A program made the position numbers and the translations under genes. From Ilumatobacter sp963746265 (GTDB lineage Bacteria > Actinomycetota > Acidimicrobiia > Acidimicrobiales > Ilumatobacteraceae), in the NCBI GenBank assembly GCA_963746265.1, contig CAVVAM010000002.1, positions 62,001 to 126,000 of the forward strand: a stretch of 64,000 nucleotides of DNA, given 5' to 3'. Shown piece by piece: positions 19,397 through 27,138 of this stretch (positions are counted from its first letter, which is position 1; every line of letters starts with the position of its first letter). Under the pieces are notes generated by a model. The model ran no database searches, was not told the DNA's origin, and was given only the letters and a program-made list of their open reading frames with translations.

Positions 19397-20233
19397 TCAA
19401 CCTCGATGGCCACGCAGCACCAGGGCTGCGGCGCGATGACCCGACCGGCAGGCAGCGGCGGGGTCCATCCGCCAGCCACCGTGCAGGAAGCCGGCGGCGA
19501 AGGCGTCGCCGGCACCGGTGGTATCGGCGCCCCGTCGGATCGGAGCGGTCGGCACGTCGACCCGCCGCTCGTCGTGGAAGACGACCGCCGGAGCGGGACC
19601 TCGTTTGACGACGGTGATCGCACCGGCGATCGGGCCGGTCACCCCCAGTGCCGCAGCCTCGTGCTCATTGGCGAACACGACGGACGGCCGGAGGAGGTCG
19701 AGACGCGACCGCACCTCGCCGGCGCCGATCGACGCGATCAGCGCGACCGACGACACGTCGATCGACACGGCAACATCATGTTCACGTGCCCAGCCGATCA
19801 CCGTCCCGGTCGTCGACGCGAGTGGTTCACCGACGAACGAGTACATCGGCACGTGCAGCGTCTCCGCCCCGTCGAGCCACCGCTCGCTCGGACGATCGAG
19901 CTCGCGGCACGCGCCTCGATCGGTCAACATCGTCCGTTCCCCGTCCGGGTCGACGAGGACGACGATCGTGCCCGAGCGACCACCCTGACGAACGTGCGAC
20001 ACGTCGACGCCGTCCGCCGCCAGGTCGGCAACCAGGACGTCACCGATCGCATCGCCGCCGACCTTGCCGAGGAAGCGAGACGGGTGCCCGAGTCGGGCGG
20101 CCATCGCCGCGACGTTGGCAGCGCTGCCGCCGCGACGACGTTCGATCGTCGCTTCGGTGTCGGACGCGACGTTGATCGGATCCTCCACACGGATCACGAC
20201 GTCCTCGACCAGGTCACCGAGAGTGACGAACAC
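19397..20233 (-). CDS. PfkB-family carbohydrate/nucleoside kinase
   Basis: A 278-residue ribokinase-fold kinase. The N-terminal strand VFVTLGDLVEDVV is followed by the substrate motif RRGGSAANVAAMAARLG, and the C-terminal signature is GADTTGAGDAFAAGF with the catalytic Asp in GAGD. The length is slightly short for the family but all motifs are present. GTG 20233 is chosen; the open frame runs on upstream through the oleA region but without PfkB sequence. The sugar or nucleoside substrate cannot be told. It is divergent from oleA. Confidence 0.85.
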   Translation of the reverse strand: MFVTLGDLVEDVVIRVEDPINVASDTEATIERRRGGSAANVAAMAARLGHPSRFLGKVGGDAIGDVLVADLAADGVDVSHVRQGGRSGTIVVLVDPDGERTMLTDRGACRELDRPSERWLDGAETLHVPMYSFVGEPLASTTGTVIGWAREHDVAVSIDVSSVALIASIGAGEVRSRLDLLRPSVVFANEHEAAALGVTGPIAGAITVVKRGPAPAVVFHDERRVDVPTAPIRRGADTTGAGDAFAAGFLHGGWRMDPAAACRSGHRAAALVLRGHRG

Positions 20234-20356
20234 GACTGAGACTCTACGGAGAGCGAGCAATCTCGTCGTCAATCCGACACGAGAGTCGTGCGTGGTCCAC
20301 CAATCGGGGCCGCGGTCAATAGGGTGTTGGCACCCATCCGGCCGAACCGAGGACAG

Positions 20357-21379
20357 ATGATCCAGAACGCCAACTTCAGTTTCGATGACGTCGGGGTCAT
20401 CTCCGTCCAGCTCCACGAGGCACCGGTCGTGGTCACGTCCGACGAGGTCGACGCCCGCCTCGCCCCGTTCTACGAGCGCACCGAGGGCAAGCCGGGGCTG
20501 CTCCAATCCCTCGCGGGAATCCGCGAGCGACGCCAGTGGCCCGACGGTGTGTCGTTCACCGATGCGGCCGCGGCCGCCGGCGAGAAGGCGATCGCCGCCT
20601 CCGGCATCGACCGGTCGAAGATCGGGTTGATGGTCGACACCAGCGTCTGCCGCATGCGGCTCGAGCCCTCGAGTGCGGTCACGGTGCACGATGCTCTCGG
20701 GCTGCCGACGACCTGCCTCAACTTCGACCTCTCGAACGCCTGCCTCGGTTTCGTCAACGCCATGCACCTGGCTGGCGTGATGATCGACTCCGGCCAGATC
20801 GACTACGCGCTGATCGTCGACGGCGAAGGGACCAACCAGGTCTACGACAACACGATCAACTACCTCAATGAGCACGGCAAGGGCCTCGAGGACATCTTCG
20901 CCAACTTCGCCACGCTGACCCTCGGGTCCGGCGCGGCAGCGATGGTGCTCGGCCGGCACTCTGTCAACCCCGGCAGCCACCAGATGTTGAAGGGCTTCTT
21001 CCGGGCTGCGACCCAGCACCACGAGCTGTGCGTCGGGTCCCTCGAGCGGATGACGACCGACACCAAGGCGCTGCTCGACGCCGGCACCGAACTCGCCAAG
21101 CTGGCGTGGGACGACGCCGGCGCCGGTGAGTCCTGGGGCGGCCGCGACCGCTACATCCTTCACCAGATCTCCGAGGTGCACACCAACGCGATGCTCGACG
21201 TGCTCAACCTCGAGGCCGACACGGTGCCCAAGACGTTCCCGTTCTACGGCAACATCGGGCCGGCCGCGATCCCGATCACGCTCGCTCACGTGCAGGACAC
21301 GCTGGCCCCGGGCGACGCGGTCGTGTGCATGGGTATCGGCTCGGGCCTCAACGCCGGGGTCATCGAACTCCGCTGGTGA
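20357..21379 (+). CDS. oleA: OleA, acyl-CoA head-to-head condensing thiolase
   Basis: A 340-residue thiolase-fold enzyme that joins two fatty acyl-CoAs head to head into a 2-alkyl-3-keto acid, the first step of long-chain olefin synthesis. Active-site residues align with known OleA: Cys129 in FDLSNACLGFVNAM, His269 in YILHQISEVH, Asn299 in YGNIGPAAIP, and Glu103 in CRMRLEPSSA, the glutamate that OleA presents across the dimer. ATG 20357 follows a weak GAGGAC site. It overlaps the next gene by 4 bases and heads the oleA-oleBC-oleD operon. Confidence 0.92.
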   Translation: MIQNANFSFDDVGVISVQLHEAPVVVTSDEVDARLAPFYERTEGKPGLLQSLAGIRERRQWPDGVSFTDAAAAAGEKAIAASGIDRSKIGLMVDTSVCRMRLEPSSAVTVHDALGLPTTCLNFDLSNACLGFVNAMHLAGVMIDSGQIDYALIVDGEGTNQVYDNTINYLNEHGKGLEDIFANFATLTLGSGAAAMVLGRHSVNPGSHQMLKGFFRAATQHHELCVGSLERMTTDTKALLDAGTELAKLAWDDAGAGESWGGRDRYILHQISEVHTNAMLDVLNLEADTVPKTFPFYGNIGPAAIPITLAHVQDTLAPGDAVVCMGIGSGLNAGVIELRW

Positions 21380-23913
21380 GTCACACCGAACCGGCACGAC
21401 TTCCTCCACCAGGGCTCGCCGGTCTCGACCCGCGCTGGTCGCGCCTCGTCACGGCCGTCGACAGCGAGGGGATCGAGCGCACCTGGCACCTGCTCGACAA
21501 CTGGTCGGCAAGCACCGATCCGCGCCTGACGCTGCTGTGCGTGCACGGCAACCCGTCGTGGTCGTACCTGTTCCGCGATCTGCTTCGTGCGGCGCCGTCC
21601 GACGTCCGGGTCGTTGCCGTCGACCACCTCGACATGGGGTTCTCGGAGCGGACCGGCACGCCGCGCCGGCTCCGCAGGCGCGTCGACGACCTGGAGGTCG
21701 TCGCCCGAGCGGCCGACGTGAACGGTCCCGTCGTCACGGTCGCCCATGACTGGGGCGGCCCGATCTCGCTCGGGTGGGCGCAGAGGCATCTCGATCGAGT
21801 GCGAGGTGTGGTGCTCATGAACACCGCCGTCCACCAACCCGCCGGATCACCGGCGCCGAGCGTGATCCGGCTCGTCCGCTCGAAGCCGATGCTGCGCCCC
21901 GTGACCACGTCGACCACGGCGTTCCTACGCGGGGCGTTCCGGTTGTCCGACGAGCGCCCCGACGCGGCGACGCGTGCGGGGTTCCTCGCTCCGTATCGCA
22001 CGGCCGCGAGACGGGCGGCGATCGGTCAGTTCGTCGCCGACATCCCGCTCGAGCCCGAACACCCCAGTGCCGAGACCCTCGACTCGATCGCCGCCGGACT
22101 GGCAGACATGAACGACACTCCGATGCTCCTGCTGTGGGGCGCCGCCGACCGGGTCTTCTCCGATCTGTACCTCCACGATCTCGAGTCGCGCCTCCCCCAC
22201 GCCCACGTCCACCGATACGCCCGTGCCGGCCATTTCGTGTCGGAGGACACCGACTGCCTCGTCGCCGCGATGGACTGGGTGACTGCGCTCGATCACGACC
22301 CGCCGCGGCCGACCACCGACTCGGGCGACCGGTCGGAACTCGTCATCCGCCCGGCGCCGGGGCGCGACCGACTCGCGATCGTCGAGATGACCGGCGAGCA
22401 GGCCTCGATCGACGCCGTCGCATTCGACTCCCTCGTCGAGTCCACCGCCGCCGGACTCGCCGGTGTCGGTGTGCGTCCGGGCGACCGTGTCGCACTCATG
22501 ATCCCACCAGGGATCGACCTCGCGACAACGCTGCTCGCCTGCTGGCGAGCCGGCGCGGTCGGCGTGCTGGTCGACTCCGGGCTCGGGCCGCGAGGCATGA
22601 GTGCCGCGATGAGGGCCGCCGACCCGGCCCACCTCGTGGGCGTGCCGAGGGCGCTCGCCGCAGCGCGGGCGCTGCGCTGGCCCGGACGTCGGATCAGCGT
22701 CACACCGATCGGTACGACCCGGAGCACTGCACTCGGGGTGGAGACCGACCTCGCCTCCCTCCGTGACCGTCCCGGCACGGTGCCGACGGCGATCGCCGCC
22801 GACGACCTCGCCGCCATCGCCTTCACATCGGGCTCGACCGGTCCGTCGAAGGGAGTGTGCTACACACACCGCCAGCTCGCTGCGCAGCGCGACGCGATCG
22901 CGTCGCTCTACGGGATCACCACCGACGACCGGCTCGTGGCCGCCTTCGCGCCGTTCGCGCTCTACGGACCACTGCTCGGCATCCCGTCGGTCGTGCCCGA
23001 CATGGACGTCGCCGCACCCGCCACGCTGTCTGCGACCGCCTTGGGCGACGCCGTGGAGCGCATCGGAGCGACGCTCGTGTTCGCATCACCGGCTGCGCTC
23101 GCCAACGTGTGCAGGACGGCTGACCGACTGACGCCGGCCCACCGGACTGCGTTCGGGCGGGTGCGCCTGCTGCTCTCGGCCGGCGCTCCGGTTCGGCCCG
23201 CACTGCTGCGCGATGCGGCCGCGCTGTTCCCGAACGCCACCGCCGCCACCCCGTACGGTATGACGGAGTGCCTGCCGGTGGCCAGCATCACACTGGCCGA
23301 GATCGAAACGGCGACCGCCGGCGACGGTGTGTGCGTGGGCGAACCGCTGCCTTCCGTCGATGTCCGCATCCGACCATTCGACGGCGGCGAGCTCACGAGC
23401 GGCACCGGTGTCGACGGCGAGATCGTGGTCCGGGCACCGCACGCCCGCCTCGGCTACGACCGCCTGTGGCACACCGAACACCGGGCCTCGCATCCGGCGG
23501 GATGGCACGCGACCGGTGACGTGGGACATCTCGATCCGACCGGTCGCCTGTGGGTCGGCGGCCGCCTCGATCACGTCATCACCACGAGCTCCGGCCCGGT
23601 CACGCCGGTCCGACTCGAGCAGCAGGTCGAATCGATACCCGAGGTGGAGTCGGCGGCCGCGGTGGGCGTCGGACCTACGGGTCTGCAGCACATCGTGATC
23701 GTCGTGCAGCCGACCAGTCCGCCCTCCTCGGCGCGACTCGCCGACCTCGACCTGCATGACCGGGTGCGGGTCGCCGTCACCCAGCCGGTTGCCGCCGTGT
23801 TCGAGGTCGCCGAACTGCCCGTCGACCGCCGGCACAACTCCAAGATCGACCGGACACGACTCGCCGACTGGGCGTCCACTGCGCTCGCCGGAGGGCGGAT
23901 CGGCACACCATGA
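21376..23913 (+). CDS. oleBC: OleBC fusion: beta-lactone decarboxylase + beta-lactone synthetase
   Basis: An 845-residue two-domain protein. Residues about 1-305 are an alpha/beta hydrolase of the haloalkane-dehalogenase type (HGNPSWSYLF, nucleophile Asp125 in VAHDWGGPISLGW, base His in ARAGHFVSEDT): OleB, which decarboxylates a beta-lactone to a cis-olefin. Residues about 320-845 are an ANL-fold domain (A3 motif FTSGSTGPSKGVCYTH near 483, ATPYGMTECLPVA, HATGDVGHLDPTGRLWVGG): OleC, which makes the beta-lactone with ATP. The B-C fusion is the arrangement known from actinobacteria. GTG 21376 overlaps the oleA stop and ATG of oleD overlaps its end. Confidence 0.92.
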   Translation: MSHTEPARLPPPGLAGLDPRWSRLVTAVDSEGIERTWHLLDNWSASTDPRLTLLCVHGNPSWSYLFRDLLRAAPSDVRVVAVDHLDMGFSERTGTPRRLRRRVDDLEVVARAADVNGPVVTVAHDWGGPISLGWAQRHLDRVRGVVLMNTAVHQPAGSPAPSVIRLVRSKPMLRPVTTSTTAFLRGAFRLSDERPDAATRAGFLAPYRTAARRAAIGQFVADIPLEPEHPSAETLDSIAAGLADMNDTPMLLLWGAADRVFSDLYLHDLESRLPHAHVHRYARAGHFVSEDTDCLVAAMDWVTALDHDPPRPTTDSGDRSELVIRPAPGRDRLAIVEMTGEQASIDAVAFDSLVESTAAGLAGVGVRPGDRVALMIPPGIDLATTLLACWRAGAVGVLVDSGLGPRGMSAAMRAADPAHLVGVPRALAAARALRWPGRRISVTPIGTTRSTALGVETDLASLRDRPGTVPTAIAADDLAAIAFTSGSTGPSKGVCYTHRQLAAQRDAIASLYGITTDDRLVAAFAPFALYGPLLGIPSVVPDMDVAAPATLSATALGDAVERIGATLVFASPAALANVCRTADRLTPAHRTAFGRVRLLLSAGAPVRPALLRDAAALFPNATAATPYGMTECLPVASITLAEIETATAGDGVCVGEPLPSVDVRIRPFDGGELTSGTGVDGEIVVRAPHARLGYDRLWHTEHRASHPAGWHATGDVGHLDPTGRLWVGGRLDHVITTSSGPVTPVRLEQQVESIPEVESAAAVGVGPTGLQHIVIVVQPTSPPSSARLADLDLHDRVRVAVTQPVAAVFEVAELPVDRRHNSKIDRTRLADWASTALAGGRIGTP

Positions 23914-24875
23914 GGGTGCTGGTCACCGGTGCGACCAGCCTGATCGGCCGCCACACCGTGGAGGCGCTCGTCCGGCGCGGCGACGACGTCACGACGCTGC
24001 AGCGCAGCGGCGGGCCCGGCACCCGTGCGATCGCGGGATCGGTCACCGATCGGCCCACGGTCGAGCGGGCGTGCGCCGGCCAGGACGCCGTGGTTCATCT
24101 GGCGGCCAAGGTCGGCGTCACCGGCTCGTGGGACGACTACGAACAGGCCAACGTGGTCGGAACGACCGTGCTGGTCGACGCCGCCCGAGCCGCGGGAGTC
24201 GTGCGTTTCGTGCACGTGTCGTCGCCCTCGGTCGCACACGCCGGCGAGCCGCTCGTCGGTGCCGGTGCCGCACCGGCGGACCCCGGAGCCACCCGCGGCC
24301 ACTATGCGACCAGCAAGGCGATGGCCGAACTCGCTGCGCTCGAGGCGTCGGCCGACGACATGCCGGTCGTCGCGATCCGGCCGCACCTGGTGTGGGGGCC
24401 GGGCGACACGCAGCTCGTCGGCCGGATCGTCGAGCGCGCACGACACGGACGCTTGGCCCTTGTGGGTTCGGGAGCGGCGCTGATCGACACCACCTACGTC
24501 ACCAACGCAGCCGACGCCCTCGTCGCCGCGATCGACCACGCACCCTCACTCGGCGGCCGGGCATTCGTGGTGACCAACGGCGAGCCGCGCACCGTGCACG
24601 AGCTCGTCGCACGGATCACGGCCGCGGCCGGCGTCGAGTGGACGGCCCGTCGGGTGCCGACCGCCTTGGCGATCGCAGGTGGATCGGTCGCCGAACGCGT
24701 CTGGGACCGCACCGGGCGCACCGACGATCCACCGATGACCAGCTTCCTCGCCGAGCAACTGTCGACCGCGCACTGGTTCGATCAGCGGGAGACCTGCGAC
24801 GCCCTGCGATGGACACCCGCCGTCTCGCTCGACGTCGGCTTCCGAGCGCTCGCCGAGTCGTTCAATCGACGTTGA
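23910..24875 (+). CDS. oleD: OleD, NADPH-dependent 2-alkyl-3-ketoacid reductase
   Basis: A 321-residue extended short-chain dehydrogenase. It has the Rossmann motif VTGATSLIGRH, a catalytic Ser in VHVSSPS, and the Tyr132-x-x-x-Lys136 pair in GHYATSKAMAE. In the olefin pathway OleD reduces the OleA product to a beta-hydroxy acid for OleC. It overlaps oleBC by 4 bases (ATGA), completing a tightly coupled operon. Its last 14 bases overlap the 3' end of the convergent flavin oxidoreductase gene. Confidence 0.92.
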   Translation: MRVLVTGATSLIGRHTVEALVRRGDDVTTLQRSGGPGTRAIAGSVTDRPTVERACAGQDAVVHLAAKVGVTGSWDDYEQANVVGTTVLVDAARAAGVVRFVHVSSPSVAHAGEPLVGAGAAPADPGATRGHYATSKAMAELAALEASADDMPVVAIRPHLVWGPGDTQLVGRIVERARHGRLALVGSGAALIDTTYVTNAADALVAAIDHAPSLGGRAFVVTNGEPRTVHELVARITAAAGVEWTARRVPTALAIAGGSVAERVWDRTGRTDDPPMTSFLAEQLSTAHWFDQRETCDALRWTPAVSLDVGFRALAESFNRR

Positions 24876-25941
24876 CGGGGTCGGGGGTGAAGTCGAGACG
24901 TCCGTGGTCGATGTGCGGGAGCACGTGACGTGCGAACAGGTCGCACTCCGCAGCGTGCGGGTAGCCGCTGAGGATGAACGCTTCGATTCCGGCTTCGGTC
25001 AGCTCGTTGATCTTCGCCAGGACCTGGTCGGGGTCGCCGACGATCGCGGCACCAGCACCCGAACGGGCCCGGCCGACACCGGTCCAGAGATTCCGTTCGA
25101 CGTAGCCCTCGTCATCGGCTCCCTCACGCAGCTCGGCCTGCCGGGCGACCCCCGCCGACGTCGAATCGAGCGACTTGCTCCGGATCGCCTCACCCGTGTC
25201 GGCGTCCAGCTTCGACAACAGTCGCCGCGCCGCCGCCCGGGCCTCGTCCTCGGTCTCCCGGACGATCACGTGAGATCGCCAGCCGTACCGGAGCGAACGG
25301 CCTTTCGCCGCAGCGCGTGCGTCCATGTCGGCCTTCACGTCGAGCACCTTCTCGGTCACGTCGGGCCACATCAAGAACACGTCGGCGCCGGCAGCTGCGC
25401 ACTCGCGCGCCGCCGGTGACAGACCACCGAAGTAGAACAGCGGGCTCTTTCCCGACACGGTTCGTGCCCGAGGCGGGTCGACCTGCAGCTTCACGAAGTC
25501 ACCGTCGAAATCGACCGGTCGCCCGTTCAACAGCTCGCGCAGCGCGTACATGAACTCGGTCGAGCGCCGATAGCGGGGCTCGCTGTCCATGCTCTCGCCC
25601 GGCATCTCCGACGAGATGATGTTGATCGTGAGCCGCCCGCCCATCATCTGATCGAGCGTGCCGAGCTGGCGCGCGAGCTGCGGAACGATCATCTCGCCAC
25701 AGCGGATCGCCAGCAGCATCCGCAGCGACGTCATCTGGGCCATCCCCGCCGCGAAGACGGTGTTGTCGATGCCGAGCGCGTAACCGCTCGGGAGCAGCAC
25801 GTTGTCGAATCCGTAACGGTCGGCGGTGAGCACGATGTTGCGGCAGTGCTCGAACGTGCTCGCCAACCGGGGGTCGGGCACCCCGAGGAATTCGTAGTCG
25901 TCGTCGCACAGTGCACTGAACCAGGCCGTCTCGACCGTCAT
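24862..25941 (-). CDS. Luciferase-like flavin monooxygenase (SsuD-like)
   Basis: A 359-residue bacterial-luciferase-fold protein close in pattern to the FMNH2-dependent alkanesulfonate monooxygenase group: ETAWFSAL start, ADRYGFDNVLLPSGY, GGRLTINIISSEMPGES, and FYFGGLSPAARE. The distinct INIISS segment is typical of SsuD-like enzymes. No flavin reductase lies alongside. It overlaps the upstream Gfo/Idh/MocA gene by 4 bases, so the two probably act in one catabolic route; the substrate is unknown. Confidence 0.83.
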   Translation of the reverse strand: MTVETAWFSALCDDDYEFLGVPDPRLASTFEHCRNIVLTADRYGFDNVLLPSGYALGIDNTVFAAGMAQMTSLRMLLAIRCGEMIVPQLARQLGTLDQMMGGRLTINIISSEMPGESMDSEPRYRRSTEFMYALRELLNGRPVDFDGDFVKLQVDPPRARTVSGKSPLFYFGGLSPAARECAAAGADVFLMWPDVTEKVLDVKADMDARAAAKGRSLRYGWRSHVIVRETEDEARAAARRLLSKLDADTGEAIRSKSLDSTSAGVARQAELREGADDEGYVERNLWTGVGRARSGAGAAIVGDPDQVLAKINELTEAGIEAFILSGYPHAAECDLFARHVLPHIDHGRLDFTPDPVNVD

Positions 25942-27059
25942 GTCGTCGCTCCTTCGTTGGTCGTCGTCTCGTTGGCTGCCGTGTTCATGATCTCACGGAG
26001 CAGCACCGGCCTCCCGGCCTCGATGCTGAGATGTGCCGCAGCACCCATCGCCACGGCCCAGTACCCGTCCTCCACCGTGACCTCGGGTTCACCGCCCGAG
26101 CGGATCGCCTCGGCGAAGCGCACGTGCTCCAGGTAGCTCGACCCGTGATGCAGGCCCTCGTGGGCGATCTCGTCGTCGTGGGCGATGTACGTCTCGACGT
26201 CGCCGATCCAGTGCTGACCGCGCCGGCCGACGTGCACCGTGTTCGAGGGCAGCTTCGCCTCGACCTTGCCCGATTCGCCAACGACCGACATCTCTTCCTG
26301 CTCGGCGGTCGCGTCGGCGAACATGCAGAGGTCGAGCAGGGCCCGCGCCCCGCTCGGGTAGTCGACGATCACGAAGGCGTTGTCGAGGACGTCGGGGCGA
26401 CGGCCGTCGTAGATCTCGTCGAGATGGTTGACGTCCTGCGCCCCCGACGCCATGACCCGGTACGGGCGCTCGTCGAGCACCAAGTTCATGAGATCGAAGA
26501 AGTGGCAGGTCTTCTCGACCAGGGTGCCACCCGTGTTCGCGCTGAACCGATTCCAGTTGCCGACCTTCGGCAGGAACGGGAAGCGGTGCTCGCGAAGCGC
26601 CACCATCCGGGGCCGTCCCACGACGCCGTCACGGACGAGTCGCACCAGTTCGGCGGCCGCGGGCATGTAGCGGTACTCCATCGCCATCCACGTGATCGCA
26701 CCAAGTGGCCGACGGGCGTTCAGGTCCAGGACCCGTTCGCAGTCGGCCACGGTCGTGCACAGCGGCTTTTCGATCATGACGTGCATGTCGGTGGCCAGCG
26801 CGTCGGGCAGCAGATCGATATGGGTGTGGTTCGGGCTCGCGATCACGATCGCATCACACAGGCCGGCGGCCAACAGGTCGCGATGGTCGGCGAACGCCGT
26901 GACGTCGGTGCCGACGGCCCGTCGTGCCAATTCGATCGATGTCGGTGTCGGGTCGGCGATCGCGGTCACCTCGGCGTCGGGCATCGCGAGGATGTTCTCG
27001 ATGTGCTCGACACCCATCATCCCCGTGCCGATGATGCCGTATCGGATCGTGTCCCCCAT
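25938..27059 (-). CDS. Gfo/Idh/MocA-family oxidoreductase
   Basis: A 373-residue NAD(P)-dependent dehydrogenase. The N-terminal Rossmann fold has YGIIGTGMMGVEH, followed by IVIASPNHTHIDLL and the catalytic EKPLCTT motif (Glu-Lys-Pro). The C-terminal alpha/beta domain includes GGTLVEKTCHFFDLMNLV, with the His typical of the family. The preferred start is ATG 27059 (MGDTIRYG); in-frame starts at 27077 and 27095 would add a few residues. Translationally coupled to the SsuD-like gene. The substrate (sugar, inositol or similar) cannot be told. Confidence 0.88.
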   Translation of the reverse strand: MGDTIRYGIIGTGMMGVEHIENILAMPDAEVTAIADPTPTSIELARRAVGTDVTAFADHRDLLAAGLCDAIVIASPNHTHIDLLPDALATDMHVMIEKPLCTTVADCERVLDLNARRPLGAITWMAMEYRYMPAAAELVRLVRDGVVGRPRMVALREHRFPFLPKVGNWNRFSANTGGTLVEKTCHFFDLMNLVLDERPYRVMASGAQDVNHLDEIYDGRRPDVLDNAFVIVDYPSGARALLDLCMFADATAEQEEMSVVGESGKVEAKLPSNTVHVGRRGQHWIGDVETYIAHDDEIAHEGLHHGSSYLEHVRFAEAIRSGGEPEVTVEDGYWAVAMGAAAHLSIEAGRPVLLREIMNTAANETTTNEGATT

Positions 27060-27138
27060 GTGCTCAGTCAAGCGCATGCGGAGAGCGCTCACCAATCGGG
27101 CCGTTCGGCCCGTTCGTGGATGCTCGGCATGTCATGAC

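Noticed and set aside
20322..20335. Short inverted repeat GGGTG-TTGG-CACCC upstream of oleA as an operator
   Set aside because: Arms of only 5 bp in GC-rich DNA are expected by chance; no regulator gene is adjacent.
18965..24875. Acyl-AMP ligase, zinc-ribbon, PfkB and ole genes as one biosynthetic cluster
   Set aside because: The first three are on the opposite strand and no sequence feature ties them to olefin synthesis; only the three ole genes are coupled.
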